Shown in pieces: positions 1 through 8,954 of a stretch of DNA of 64,000 nucleotides. The notes under the pieces were generated by a model that worked only from the letters and a program-made list of their open reading frames with translations, was not told where the DNA came from and made no database searches. Every line of letters starts with the position of its first letter. Position 1 is the stretch's first letter. Source of the stretch: Pannonibacter tanglangensis (GTDB lineage Bacteria > Pseudomonadota > Alphaproteobacteria > Rhizobiales > Stappiaceae); assembly GCF_009915685.1 (NCBI RefSeq), contig NZ_JAABLP010000004.1. One strand, given 5' to 3'. Position numbers and translations under genes: made by a program.

Positions 1-118
1 AGAAAGTAGCGTACCTGCCGTAACTCTTGCTCCGCGCCAGGCCCCTCTCGAGACCCAGCCGCGCAAGAACAACGCCGGCCACGCTTCCCTTCCTTCAAAA
101 TCCTAATTGTCAAAGAAC
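1..118 (-). other. Probable leader of an rRNA operon lying left of the window
   Basis: Read on the minus strand, this stretch follows two tandem strong promoters and starts with a boxA-like antitermination sequence (GTTCTTTGACA, complement of 108-118), followed by a GC-rich leader without a credible gene. That arrangement is usual for alphaproteobacterial rRNA operons. The 16S gene itself is not in the window, so the assignment is inference from promoter and boxA structure. Confidence 0.6.
108..118 (-). promoter_or_regulatory. boxA-like antitermination element
   Basis: The minus-strand sequence GTTCTTTGACA resembles the rRNA boxA element bound by NusB/NusE. It lies about 40 bases downstream of the nearest -10 box, as expected for an rRNA leader. 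The match is by eye to the known consensus. Confidence 0.55.
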
Positions 119-159
119 CTAACCAATCTCTCGGTTAGCCGTCCGAAGAACGAGGCCGC

Positions 160-188
160 CTTATCCGGGTTTTCACGCCGGCAGTCAA
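160..188 (-). promoter_or_regulatory. Promoter P2 of the putative rRNA operon
   Basis: On the minus strand a -35 box TTGACT (complement of 183-188) is followed after 17 bases by a -10 box GATAAG (complement of 160-165). An A/T-rich block upstream could serve as an UP element. It fires leftward, away from the binding-protein gene at 641. Confidence 0.6.
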
Positions 189-258
189 GCCGCATTTTCC
201 AGAAATTTTGGAGCGCAAGGCCCCGTCGCCAGCGACGTTGCCGCCGTCGATGAGCCAG

Positions 259-288
259 CTTATAGGGGGCCAAACCCCAATCCGTCAA
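259..288 (-). promoter_or_regulatory. Promoter P1 of the putative rRNA operon
   Basis: On the minus strand a -35 box TTGACG (complement of 283-288) is followed after 18 bases by a near-consensus -10 box TATAAG (complement of 259-264). A T/A-rich block lies upstream (about 290-320). Tandem strong promoters plus a boxA suggest a stable-RNA operon to the left. Confidence 0.65.
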
Positions 289-640
289 TCGACAATTTTG
301 AAAAAGTTCGACTTTCGACGGGCCTGCTCCCGCCCCTCTGTGGATAAGCTTGAGGCAAGCTCCGCAGACGCCGCAGAATTCCGCCGGTTTTTTCAATTCT
401 TCAATATCAACAGGGTGTTAGGATGAATTTTCGTTAACCATGTTTGGTTGGCCGGCTCAGGTGATCACCCCCTCCTGGCTGATGTTTGGGCAGGCTTTGC
501 CCATTTGCGAGGCAGCCGAATGCCGTCCGTCCACGCCGCCGTCACCCAAGCGTCACGGCACGTCCACAAAACTGCAGCGCAGTCAGACTAAGACCCCGGC
601 ATCTCGAACCGCCGTGCACCGGCAACCGGAGAGCAGCACC
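289..640. other. Intergenic region upstream of the binding-protein gene
   Basis: This stretch separates the leftward rRNA-type promoters from the rightward ABC operon. Its first part (about 290-430) is A/T-rich. Short open frames here look random in composition and lack ribosome-binding sites. I see no clear rightward promoter, although one must lie here or just upstream. Confidence 0.4.
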
Positions 641-1798
641 ATGAACCGCCGTGAATTCCTGTCTCTGAGCAGCCTTACCCTCGGCACGACGCTTCTGGGC
701 GGCCTCGCCCTGCCGCGTCTCGCCCTCGCCGCCGATGGCACCGTCTTCGTCTACACCGGCTCCGACCAGAACATCTCCGACTTCTGGACCAACATCGTCT
801 TCCCGCGCTTCACTGCCGCCCATGGCGGCCTGGTGAAGATGGTCGACGCCGGCGACAATGCGGGCCTGCGCGCCATTGCCGACCGCACGCTGGCCGCGCT
901 TGCCACCGGCACGGATCCGCAGATCGAGATCTTCGAGGCCTTTGACCCGCGCTTCCCCGCAGACGGCATCGCCCGCAACCTCTGGGTCAACTTCAAGGAA
1001 GCCGGCCTTGCCAACTATGGCAAGATCAACCCGGCCGCGCTCGACAGCGACTTCTCCCTGCCCTATCGCGGCAGCCAGGTGCTGCTCGCCTTTGACACGA
1101 CCAGGCTGAAGGCAGCTGACGCTCCCACCACCTGGGCCGACCTCGTCACCTGGATCAAGGCCAACCCGGGCCAGTTCATCTACAACCGTCCCGACAAGGG
1201 CGGGTCGGGCGGCAATTTCGTCCGCCGCGCCATTCATGAAGTGAACGGCCGCGACCCCAAGGCCTTCACCATCTCCAACTACACCGCCGAAGCGGGCGAC
1301 AGGATGCTGCTGCCGGCCTGGGAGGTGCTGAAGGATCTCGCCCCGTATCTCTATGACAAGGGCGCCTACACCGGCGGCAACAGCCAGTCGCTGCAGATGC
1401 TCGGCCAGGGCGTCGTCACCATGGTCCCGGTCTGGTCCGACCAGGTGCTGCAGGCTATTGGCCAGGGCGTGCTGCCGGAGACCACCGGTCTGGTTCAGCT
1501 CAAGGACCTGGCCTTCTGCGGCGGCTTCTCCGCCATGACCATCCCGACAAACGCCGCCCAGCGCGACCGCGCCCTGCTGCTCGCCAACTTCATGCTGTCG
1601 GAAGAGATCCAGTCGCTGATCATTTCCGACCTCGGCGGCTTCCCGGGCGTGTCCTGGGACCATGTGGCCCCGGCGCTGCGCGAGAAATACGCCGCCGTCG
1701 TTCCGAACGAGATCCCGGTGTTCCCGTCGGGCGACTGGGCAACCGCCATCAACGATGGCTGGTACCGCAATGTGGCCCCGACGCTGACGCGCGGCTGA
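641..1798 (+). CDS. ABC transporter periplasmic substrate-binding protein with Tat-type signal
   Basis: This 385-residue protein is the solute receptor of the ABC importer encoded by the next three genes. The chosen ATG gives an N-terminus with a twin-arginine motif (NRREFL), a hydrophobic stretch and an ALA cleavage site near residue 31; GGAG lies upstream. An in-frame start 200 bases earlier would put non-conserved sequence before the signal, so I reject it. The mature part looks like a bacterial extracellular solute-binding protein of the iron/thiamine/polyamine class (YnjB-like). The substrate is unknown; the phosphodiesterase downstream hints at a phosphorylated polyol. Tat export would mean folding before export. 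Confidence 0.75.
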   Translation: MNRREFLSLSSLTLGTTLLGGLALPRLALAADGTVFVYTGSDQNISDFWTNIVFPRFTAAHGGLVKMVDAGDNAGLRAIADRTLAALATGTDPQIEIFEAFDPRFPADGIARNLWVNFKEAGLANYGKINPAALDSDFSLPYRGSQVLLAFDTTRLKAADAPTTWADLVTWIKANPGQFIYNRPDKGGSGGNFVRRAIHEVNGRDPKAFTISNYTAEAGDRMLLPAWEVLKDLAPYLYDKGAYTGGNSQSLQMLGQGVVTMVPVWSDQVLQAIGQGVLPETTGLVQLKDLAFCGGFSAMTIPTNAAQRDRALLLANFMLSEEIQSLIISDLGGFPGVSWDHVAPALREKYAAVVPNEIPVFPSGDWATAINDGWYRNVAPTLTRG

Positions 1799-1802
1799 CC
1801 GG

Positions 1803-2681
1803 ATGACCGTCGCCGGTGCCACGGTGCCTGCCCGCCTGTCCGTCCAGAGGAGGAGGCCAACCGGCCTCCTCCTCGTCCTCTTTCCGGTCGGACTGCTGGG
1901 CTGGCTGATTGTCTATCCGATCCTCAATGCGCTGGTGACGACGCTGACGCTTCGGACCGACGAGGGGCTCGTGCTCTCGCTCGACAGCTATGTCGCGTTC
2001 TTCTCCGATCCCTACAGCCTCAACAACCTGGCCCTCACCTTCTGGACCACGGCGGTCTGCGCCGTGCTCCTCCTGGTGATCTGCCTGCCGATTGCCCTCT
2101 ATCTGCGCTTCTCGCGCGGACCGCTCTCGGCCTATGTGCAGGCGCTGGCCATCTTCCCGCTGTTCGTGCCCTCGGTCATTCTCGCCTATGCACTCATCCG
2201 CACGCTGGGGCCGAACGGCATGGTCGACATCCTGCTCAACGCCGCCGGCTTGCCGAAACTGCCGAGCCCCTACCTCACCCCCTGGGGTCCGGTCATCGGC
2301 CTCGTCTGGGACAACATTCCGCTGACGGTGCTGATGCTGACGGCCGGTCTTGGCCAGGTCTCGGACAATGCGGTCGAGGCCGCGCGCGATGCAGGGGCAA
2401 GACCCCGCCACCTGCTCCTGCACATCATCCTGCCGCAGATCGTCAACGCGCTGCTCGTCGCGCTGGCGTTTGCGGTCCTCGGGATCTTCTCGTCCTTCAC
2501 CCTGCCCTATGTGCTCGGCCCCGCTTCGCCGGAGCTGATGGGCCCCTACATGCAGCGCACCTTTGCCGACCTGATGCAGCCGCGCATGGCCATCACCCAG
2601 GCGGTCATCACCTTTGCCATCTGTGCCGTGTTCGGCGCCTTCTACGTCCGCTCCGTCATCCGCAGCCGGGAGGTGCGCTGA
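1803..2681 (+). CDS. ABC transporter permease (first subunit)
   Basis: A 292-residue inner-membrane protein with about six hydrophobic segments and the binding-protein-dependent transport EAA region (VEAARDAGARPRHLLLHIIL), which contacts the ATPase. It starts four bases after the binding-protein stop and shares the A of its TGA with the next ATG, so the genes are co-transcribed and probably translationally coupled. The type matches the polyamine/iron importer permeases. It forms a heterodimer with the product of the next gene. Confidence 0.85.
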   Translation: MTVAGATVPARLSVQRRRPTGLLLVLFPVGLLGWLIVYPILNALVTTLTLRTDEGLVLSLDSYVAFFSDPYSLNNLALTFWTTAVCAVLLLVICLPIALYLRFSRGPLSAYVQALAIFPLFVPSVILAYALIRTLGPNGMVDILLNAAGLPKLPSPYLTPWGPVIGLVWDNIPLTVLMLTAGLGQVSDNAVEAARDAGARPRHLLLHIILPQIVNALLVALAFAVLGIFSSFTLPYVLGPASPELMGPYMQRTFADLMQPRMAITQAVITFAICAVFGAFYVRSVIRSREVR

Positions 2682-3511
2682 TGCAGCCGCAACCCGTCTC
2701 CCGGCCGCGGCCGCACACGGACTGGACCGGCATCGGCCTTGCCGTGCTCCTGTCCCTCGTCATCCTGGTGCCGCTGATCGTCGTGGCCATCTGGGCCTTC
2801 GCCGAGGTCTGGCGCTACCCCGCTTTGCTGCCGCAGAGCGTCGGCCTGCGCTACTGGGAGGCAACGCTGGCCCGCCAGGATGTCTGGAACGCCCTGTTCC
2901 TGTCCCTGCGCCTCTCGGCAACGGTCACGCTCCTGTCCGCGCTGATCTGCCTGCCGGCCGCCTATGCCTTCGCCCGCATGGACTTCCCCGGCCGCCAGGT
3001 GCTGCTCCTGTCCTTCCTCGCCACCCAGGCCTTCCCGAAGTTCGGCCTCCTGATCGCCGTCGCCGGCATCTTCCTCAGCCTCGGGCTGATCGCCACCTTC
3101 TGGGGCGTGGTGCTGATCCAGCTGGTCAACACCCTGATGCTGATGATCTGGGTGCCCGTCGCCGCGTTCCAGGCGGTCGACCGGCGCATGGAGGAGGCCG
3201 CGCGCGATGCCGGTGCCGGACCCTTGCGCGTGTTCTGGTCCATCACCCTGCCCCAGGCCGGACCGACGCTCTTTGCCGCGGTCCTGCTCACCTTCATCAA
3301 CACCTTCTACGAGACCGAGGGCGCCTGGCTGATCGGCGCGCCGATGCTCCAGACCATGCCGGTGCTGATGATCATCTTCATCAACAACCAGATGGTGATC
3401 CAGTATGGCGCGGTGCTGTCCGTGCTGCTCTGGGTCCCCTCCTTCCTTGTGCTGCTGTTCTCGCGCCGCCTGATCGGCTCGCAGAGCTTCGCCAGGGGCT
3501 TCGGCGTTTGA
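2681..3511 (+). CDS. ABC transporter permease (second subunit)
   Basis: A 276-residue membrane protein with about six transmembrane helices and an EAA loop (MEEAARDAGAGPLRVFWSI). It overlaps the preceding permease by one base (TGATG), consistent with coupled translation of the two halves of the translocation pore. The family is the binding-protein-dependent transport permease superfamily. Substrate cannot be read from the sequence. Confidence 0.85.
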   Translation: MQPQPVSRPRPHTDWTGIGLAVLLSLVILVPLIVVAIWAFAEVWRYPALLPQSVGLRYWEATLARQDVWNALFLSLRLSATVTLLSALICLPAAYAFARMDFPGRQVLLLSFLATQAFPKFGLLIAVAGIFLSLGLIATFWGVVLIQLVNTLMLMIWVPVAAFQAVDRRMEEAARDAGAGPLRVFWSITLPQAGPTLFAAVLLTFINTFYETEGAWLIGAPMLQTMPVLMIIFINNQMVIQYGAVLSVLLWVPSFLVLLFSRRLIGSQSFARGFGV

Positions 3512-3524
3512 CAGGAGACGGTGC

Positions 3525-4583
3525 ATGGCACGACTGACGTTGTCCGGACTGACCAAGTCCTTTGGCGGGCTCGACGTGGTGAAGGCGGTGGACCTTGAGG
3601 TCACCGACGGCGAACTGGTCTGCCTTCTCGGCCCCTCCGGCTCGGGCAAGTCCACGATCCTGCGCATGATTGGCGGCTTCGAGGGTCCGAGCGGCGGCGC
3701 GATCCGCATCGACGGCGAGGACGTCACCGCCGTGCCGCCGGAACGCCGGCCCACCGGCATGGTGTTCCAGTCCCATGCGCTGTGGTCGCATATGGATGTC
3801 TTCGCCAACATCGCCTTCGGCCTGAAGCTGCGGCACCTGCCACGCGCCGAGATCCGCAGCAAGGTCGAGGCCGTGCTGGAGCTGGTCGGCCTTGCCGGCT
3901 ACGGCAGCCGGCGGGTCTGGCAGCTCTCGGGCGGTCAGCAGCAGCGCGTCGCCATCGCCCGCTCGCTGGTGCTGGAGCCGAAGATCCTGCTCCTCGACGA
4001 ACCCTTCGCCAGCCTCGACCAGCATCTGCGCGAAAGGCTGCGCGAGGAGGTCCGCGACATCCAGCAGCGCCTCGGCATCACCACCCTCTTCGTCACGCAC
4101 GGCCAGGACGAGGCGCTGGCGCTCGCCGACCGCATCGTGGTGCTGAAGGACGGCGCCATCGAACAGACCGACCGCCCGTCCGCGCTCTACCGCCGCCCGG
4201 CCACGCGCTTCGTTGCCGGCTTCATCGGCCACATGAACCTGGTGCCGACCGAGTTCCGCGCCGGCCGCTCGACCCGGCCGGAGTTCGCCCTTGCCGCCGA
4301 GGTCAGCGACGGACCGGCGGAGATTGCCTTCCGCCCCGAGGCGACCGGCGTGCGGCCTGCGCAAGGGGCTGGCCATGCGGTGGTCTACCGCGTCACCGAT
4401 TTCGGCACCCACCTGACCCTCGACCTGGACCTTGAGGACGGCACACGGATCAAGGCGCATGGCGCGGGCTCCATCGCCTGGTCGCCCGGACAGCGGGTGG
4501 AGGTGACCCCGGCCGAAGTGCTGCTCTACCGCGACGGCGTGCTGCTCTCCACCGAACCCCGAACGGCAGCGGCCGCCGCCTGA
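3525..4583 (+). CDS. ABC transporter ATP-binding protein (PotA/FbpC-like)
   Basis: A 352-residue cytoplasmic ATPase driving the importer. It shows Walker A (GPSGSGKST, about residues 37-45), Q-loop, signature LSGGQQQR, Walker B (ILLLDEP) and the switch His in FVTHGQ. The final 110 residues form a C-terminal extension of TOBE type, as in the polyamine, iron and sugar importers. It lies 13 bases after the second permease with an AGGAG upstream. Confidence 0.9.
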   Translation: MARLTLSGLTKSFGGLDVVKAVDLEVTDGELVCLLGPSGSGKSTILRMIGGFEGPSGGAIRIDGEDVTAVPPERRPTGMVFQSHALWSHMDVFANIAFGLKLRHLPRAEIRSKVEAVLELVGLAGYGSRRVWQLSGGQQQRVAIARSLVLEPKILLLDEPFASLDQHLRERLREEVRDIQQRLGITTLFVTHGQDEALALADRIVVLKDGAIEQTDRPSALYRRPATRFVAGFIGHMNLVPTEFRAGRSTRPEFALAAEVSDGPAEIAFRPEATGVRPAQGAGHAVVYRVTDFGTHLTLDLDLEDGTRIKAHGAGSIAWSPGQRVEVTPAEVLLYRDGVLLSTEPRTAAAAA

Positions 4584-4610
4584 CTGCTCAGCTGAAAGAA
4601 GACATCCATC

Positions 4611-5498
4611 GTGACTGACGACACACACGACACCCTCGATACGGGCATCAGCCTCACCGCCGCACGGGCGGCCGTGGCGCTGGAGCGGAACGGACACCGC
4701 ACCTGGCTGAAGTGGCACCGCGGCCGCATCCAGCCGCTCGACGCCGAGTTCGGCCCGGCGCGCATCAGCCTCGGCATGCGCCTCGGGGCGAGCGTGGAGA
4801 TCGACCTCACCGCCCATGCGGGCGGCGGCTTTGCCGTGCTGCATGACGAGACGCTGGAGCGCAGCACCACCGGCACCGGCCGCGTCCGCGCCACGCAACC
4901 CGACGCCCTGCGGCAGCTGTTCCTGCGCGATGGCACCGGGGCAGCCACCGACCAGCATGTCATCCTGCTGTCGGATCTTGCGGCGCTGGTCGCCGGCGAA
5001 ACGGCGCATCCCGACGCGGTGCTGCAGCTGGACATGAAGGACACCTCGGCGACGATCACGCCCGCCGACATCGACGCCTTCGTGCGCGACGTGGCCCCTG
5101 TTGCGAGGCACATGCTTCTGTCTGGCGGCGATCCGGTTGCCATCGCCGCGCTGAGCGAGGCGATCCCGGAGCTCGGCATCGGCCACGACCCCTGCCATGA
5201 CGCGGTCATGCTGGATCTGCTCCGGGGCGGCGACTATCGCCGCTTCGTGGCTGACGCGCTCGCCGCCAGCCCGCGCTCGACCATGATCTATCTCGACCAC
5301 CGTCTGGTGCTGGGCGCCGCCGACCGGGGCGAGAACCTCGCCGCCCGGTTCCAGGACGCCGGCCGCAAGGTCGATGCCTACACGATCCGCGAGATTGGCC
5401 CGGACACCCGTCCGCTGGTCGAACGGCTGCTGGCGCTCAAGGTGGACCAGATCACCACCGACGATGCGCTTGCCCTGTCGGCGGCCTTTGCCGGCTGA
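4611..5498 (+). CDS. Glycerophosphodiester phosphodiesterase family protein
   Basis: A 295-residue TIM-barrel-type hydrolase starting at GTG. It shows the catalytic HRG motif (WHRGRIQPLD), the metal-binding ExD (VEIDLT) and the HDxTLxRSTTG motif typical of GDPD enzymes, which cleave glycerophosphodiesters to glycerol-3-phosphate and an alcohol. No signal peptide is seen, so it should act in the cytoplasm. It lies 27 bases after the ATPase gene and is probably the last gene of that operon, suggesting that the importer brings in a glycerophosphodiester or related compound. Confidence 0.8.
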   Translation: MTDDTHDTLDTGISLTAARAAVALERNGHRTWLKWHRGRIQPLDAEFGPARISLGMRLGASVEIDLTAHAGGGFAVLHDETLERSTTGTGRVRATQPDALRQLFLRDGTGAATDQHVILLSDLAALVAGETAHPDAVLQLDMKDTSATITPADIDAFVRDVAPVARHMLLSGGDPVAIAALSEAIPELGIGHDPCHDAVMLDLLRGGDYRRFVADALAASPRSTMIYLDHRLVLGAADRGENLAARFQDAGRKVDAYTIREIGPDTRPLVERLLALKVDQITTDDALALSAAFAG

Positions 5499-5503
5499 AC
5501 CGG

Positions 5504-6349
5504 CTACTCGGCCAGCCCCTCGCGCAGCCAGCCGGCCAGCCACGGCGTTGCCACCAGCACATCGCCGGTCGGGCCGACAGGCCCGCCGGCGAAGCCGCCG
5601 GTCACGCCGCCGGCCTCCCGCACCAGCAGGGCGGCCGCGCCATAGTCATGCAGCGACAGGCCGTCCTCGAAGAACCCGTCGAGCCGCCCGCAGGCGACGT
5701 AGCTGACAGAGAGGGACGCGGACCCGAGGCGGCGCACGCCGGCCGTCGTCGCCATCGCCCGGCGCAGCGCGGCGTGGTAAGTCTCCTCGCGCACGCTCTT
5801 CACCTGTCCCGGCACGGGAAGGCCCGCGCCGATCAGCGCGTTTTCAAGCTCGGCCGCCGGGGCAACCGCCAGCCGCTCGCCGTTGAGATAGGCGCCCTGC
5901 CCGGCCTCGCCCGCGAAGAGTTCCCCCTGCATGCAGTCGAAAACGACACCGCAGGTCACCTCACCCGCCTCGACAATCGCCAGCGCGATGCCGAAATGCG
6001 GGATGCCCCAGGCATAGTTGGTGGTGCCGTCGATGGGATCGATGAGGATGCGCGGCCGTCCCTCGACGCCGGCCCGGTCGGCAGCCTGTTCCTCTCCGGA
6101 GATGGCGTGGTCGGGGAAACTGGCAGCCAGACGCCCGGCGATCTCGGCCTCCACGGCCACATCAACCTCGGTCTGGTAATCACGCGGCCCCTTCAGCACC
6201 ATTTCAGCGGCGGACCGCCGGCGCAGGCGGGTCCGGGCAATCACGCCGCCGGCAAGGGCGGCCATCGCCAGCGCACGCAGGCGGGGCGAGGCCGTTCCCG
6301 GCAACAGGGCATCAAGCGACGCATCGGTGGCATCAAAGGGAAGCGACAT
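5504..6349 (-). CDS. Inositol monophosphatase family protein
   Basis: A 281-residue Mg-dependent phosphatase. Motifs seen are GEE (SGEEQA), DPIDGTTN and a late D-YG-AAA segment (LHDYGAAALL), all conserved in the IMPase/CysQ/FBPase-like superfamily. I chose the ATG at 6349 because GGAG lies about 8 bases upstream; an in-frame TTG 18 bases earlier is less likely. It converges on the phosphodiesterase gene with only 5 bases between stops. A GDPD plus IMPase could act in sequence on glycerophosphoinositol, but that is inference. Confidence 0.8.
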   Translation of the reverse strand: MSLPFDATDASLDALLPGTASPRLRALAMAALAGGVIARTRLRRRSAAEMVLKGPRDYQTEVDVAVEAEIAGRLAASFPDHAISGEEQAADRAGVEGRPRILIDPIDGTTNYAWGIPHFGIALAIVEAGEVTCGVVFDCMQGELFAGEAGQGAYLNGERLAVAPAAELENALIGAGLPVPGQVKSVREETYHAALRRAMATTAGVRRLGSASLSVSYVACGRLDGFFEDGLSLHDYGAAALLVREAGGVTGGFAGGPVGPTGDVLVATPWLAGWLREGLAE

Positions 6350-6457
6350 GGCTGGCTCCAGAGGCAACTGGACGCCTGCCTAGTCCCGTTTCATGAGCCG
6401 GACATGACAGTCGGGCGAAACACCCGGATTTTTCGCCGGGCCGGAGCCCATGGCCCT

Positions 6458-7906
6458 TCAGGCCTTCGGCGTCCAGGTCGCGGGTGCGACCGGGCGCATC
6501 GCCGGGCTGACGTCCATCACCACCCGGCGCCCGCGCCCCGGCGTGCCGACAAGCTGGCCCTCGTCGACGATCACCTCGCCGCGCGCGATCACCGTCTTCG
6601 GCCAGCCGACGACCTCCCGGCCGGCGAAAGGGTTGTAGCCGCAGTTGTCGTGCAGGTCGTTCGTCCCGAACACCCGCCGCGCCGCCGGGTCCCACAGCAC
6701 CACGTCGGCATCGGCCCCCGGATCGAGCCGGCCCTTGCCCGTCAGGCCAAACAGCCGCGCGGGCGCGGTCGAGGTGACCTCGACGAATTTCTCCGGTCCC
6801 AGCCGCCCCTTCGACACCATGGCGTCGAACATCAGCGGCAGCCGCACCTCCAGCCCCGGCAGGCCATTGGCGATGCGGTTGAAGGGCGCGGTCTCGCCAT
6901 TGGCGAACTTGCCGCTCGCGTCCATGCGGTAGGGCGCGTGGTCCGAGGTGACGAGCTGCAGGTCGCCGCGCTGCAGGCCGGCCCAGAGCGCCTCCTGATC
7001 GGCCGGCTGGCGCTGCGGCGGGCTGCACATCACGGCGGCCCCTGCCATGCCGGGCTGGTCCAGCACCTCTTCGGTCATGAACAGGTAATGCGGGCAGGTC
7101 TCGGCAAAGACCGGCGCCCCACGTCCCCGCGCCGCGCGTACGATCTCGACGCCCTCGCGGGTGGAGATGTGGAACAGCATCACCGGCTGGCCGGTCGCCT
7201 CGGCGAAGCGGCACATGCGCTCCAGCGCCTCCAGCTCGGCAAGGCGCGGATGCGACGGCGCATGGTAGCGCGGCGCGGTCAGCCCGGCGGCCAGCAGCTT
7301 TTCTACCGACCAGCGGATCAGCCCGTCGTTCTCGGCGTGGAAGCAGACCAGCGCGCCATTGTCGCGCGCCGTGTCCAGCACCTTCAGGATCGACAGGTCG
7401 TCGAGGCGCACCTTGTCATAGGTCGTGAAGATCTTGGCCGAGCGGTGCCCGGCGCGCATCAGCGCCGCCAGCTCGTCGAGGTTCGTGCCGGAAATGTCGG
7501 CGACGATGATGTGATAGGCGTGGTCGATCAGCGCTCCGCGGTCGGCCAGCACGGTGTAGTCGGCCATGACCCTGGCGAGCGACATGCCCGGATGCTGCGC
7601 GGCGAAGGACACGGTCGTGGTGGTGCCGCCGAAGGCCGCCGAGCGGGTGGCCGTCTCGAACGTGTCGGCGTTCATGATGCCGGCGCCCGACAGCTGCTCG
7701 ATGTGGCAGTGGGTGTCGACGCCGCCGGGCATGACCAGAAGCCCGCTGGCGTCGATTTCCTTGCGCCCTTGCGCCAGGCCGCTGCCCAGCGCGGCGATGC
7801 GGCCGTCCCGGATGGCGATGTCGCCGGAGAAGCGCGCCTGCGCCGTGACGATCTCCCCGCCGCGAATGACAAGATCAAAGCCCGTGCCGGTGCCCATATC
7901 GGTCAT
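6458..7906 (-). CDS. D-hydantoinase / dihydropyrimidinase family amidohydrolase
   Basis: A 482-residue cyclic amidohydrolase that hydrolyses five- or six-membered cyclic diamides. It shows the metal HxH pair (DTHCHIE, H66 and H68), the carboxylated-lysine strand (SAKIFTTYD), the H of MLFHIS and the SDHAPY metal-Asp motif. The usual HTH triplet is HCH here; both His remain. Length fits the family (460-490). Transcribed from a divergent promoter shared with the GntR gene, it probably starts the catabolic island. The true substrate (hydantoin, dihydropyrimidine or another ring) is not determinable. Confidence 0.85.
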   Translation of the reverse strand: MTDMGTGTGFDLVIRGGEIVTAQARFSGDIAIRDGRIAALGSGLAQGRKEIDASGLLVMPGGVDTHCHIEQLSGAGIMNADTFETATRSAAFGGTTTTVSFAAQHPGMSLARVMADYTVLADRGALIDHAYHIIVADISGTNLDELAALMRAGHRSAKIFTTYDKVRLDDLSILKVLDTARDNGALVCFHAENDGLIRWSVEKLLAAGLTAPRYHAPSHPRLAELEALERMCRFAEATGQPVMLFHISTREGVEIVRAARGRGAPVFAETCPHYLFMTEEVLDQPGMAGAAVMCSPPQRQPADQEALWAGLQRGDLQLVTSDHAPYRMDASGKFANGETAPFNRIANGLPGLEVRLPLMFDAMVSKGRLGPEKFVEVTSTAPARLFGLTGKGRLDPGADADVVLWDPAARRVFGTNDLHDNCGYNPFAGREVVGWPKTVIARGEVIVDEGQLVGTPGRGRRVVMDVSPAMRPVAPATWTPKA

Positions 7907-7934
7907 GCCTCATGTCCCCGTTTGTTGTCGATCT

Positions 7935-7964
7935 GATATACACAGTGTATACCGTAGATGACAA
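7935..7964 (-). promoter_or_regulatory. Promoter of the hydantoinase gene with embedded palindromic operator
   Basis: On the minus strand a -35 box TTGTCA (complement of 7959-7964) and a -10 box TATATC (complement of 7935-7940) are 18 bases apart. A perfect 15-base palindrome TATACACAGTGTATA (7937-7951) fills the spacer and overlaps the -10 box, so a bound repressor would block polymerase. The neighbouring GntR protein is the obvious candidate. The core GTATAC recurs at 8914-8919 and 26629-26634. Confidence 0.65.
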
Positions 7965-8180
7965 CGGCGCGTTTGCCTGCGCATCACCCCGGACCGGAGC
8001 CGCAGCCGCAGGCGGTCCGATCCGCGACCCCCGGATCCATGACGGCCGGTGAAACGTATGAAAACGCGACGGAAAGTCACGTTCCGCCTTCAACAGCGGG
8101 CGCGCTTGACGTAAACACTTGGGCGCGTCCGGCCGCCGGACGCAAGGCCGAACTTGGGCAAGCAAGCCGGAAGGCGACGA

Positions 8181-8834
8181 ATGACACTGCAGGACCAGAC
8201 CCAGACGCTTGGCGAAAGCACCTACGAGCAACTGCGCCGCATGATCGTCAGCGGCGAGCTGTCGGCAGGCACCCGGCTGCAGGAAAAGCCCTTTGCCGAC
8301 CGTCTCGGCGTGTCGCGCACGCCGGTGCGCGAGGCAATCGCCCGGCTGGTCTCGGAAGGCCTTGTCACGCGCGCCCAGGGCGGCGTGCCGGTCGTCAACA
8401 AGATCTCCATCTCGGAAATCATTGAAATCCTTCACGTTCGCCGCCTGCTCGAGTGCGAGACCGCCCGTCAGGCTGCCTCGGTCCACGTGCCGGTCGAGGC
8501 CATCCTGTCGCTGCGCGCCCGCACCGAACAGCTGTTGCAGCGCGGCCGCTCGTCGATCTCCGAACACGCCGATCTGGACGAGGAGTTCCACATCACGATC
8601 GCCCGGATTGCCGGGTCCAAGCTGCTCGCCGACCTGGTGCAGAACCTGAAGCAGAAGACCCGGATCTTCGACAAGGGCTTCATACCGGACCGCTTCGAGC
8701 CCGGCCTCAACGAGCATATCGAGATCCTCGACGCCATCCTCGCCCGCGACCCGGCCCGGGCCGAGGCCGGCATGCGCCGCCATCTCGACAATGTGCGCGA
8801 GTCGATTCTCGCCTCGATCCACCGCCTCTACTGA
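8181..8834 (+). CDS. GntR-family transcriptional regulator (FadR/FCD subfamily)
   Basis: A 217-residue regulator with an N-terminal winged helix (about 10-75, including DRLGVSRTPVREAIARL) and a C-terminal all-helical FCD effector domain with metal-type His and Asp residues (DLDEEFHITIARI, LNEHIEIL). The ATG at 8181 has GGAAGG seven bases upstream; an upstream in-frame TTG is not favoured. It is divergent from the hydantoinase gene and lies next to the first transporter operon. It is likely the repressor that recognises the GTATAC sites in this island, with a pathway metabolite as inducer. Confidence 0.85.
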   Translation: MTLQDQTQTLGESTYEQLRRMIVSGELSAGTRLQEKPFADRLGVSRTPVREAIARLVSEGLVTRAQGGVPVVNKISISEIIEILHVRRLLECETARQAASVHVPVEAILSLRARTEQLLQRGRSSISEHADLDEEFHITIARIAGSKLLADLVQNLKQKTRIFDKGFIPDRFEPGLNEHIEILDAILARDPARAEAGMRRHLDNVRESILASIHRLY

Positions 8835-8894
8835 TCCCGCGGCGGCCTCGCACCCTGAGCCGGCGCATTTCGGCGCTGTGATCACAGTTGCCCG

Positions 8895-8922
8895 TTGACT
8901 CTGCATTCTGACGGTATACCAT
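8895..8922 (+). promoter_or_regulatory. Promoter of the VOC/dipeptide-transporter operon with GTATAC operator
   Basis: A -35 box TTGACT (8895-8900) is followed after 16 bases by TACCAT (8917-8922). The palindrome GGTATACC (8913-8920) overlaps the -10 box. The position and core match the operator in front of the hydantoinase gene, which supports common control. Confidence 0.55.
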
Positions 8923-8954
8923 CGGCATGCATTCAAGCGGGAGACTTCCCCTCC

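Noticed and set aside
103..426. Short open frames on both strands near the left edge
   Set aside because: They overlap the rRNA-type promoters and have no ribosome-binding site or family resemblance.
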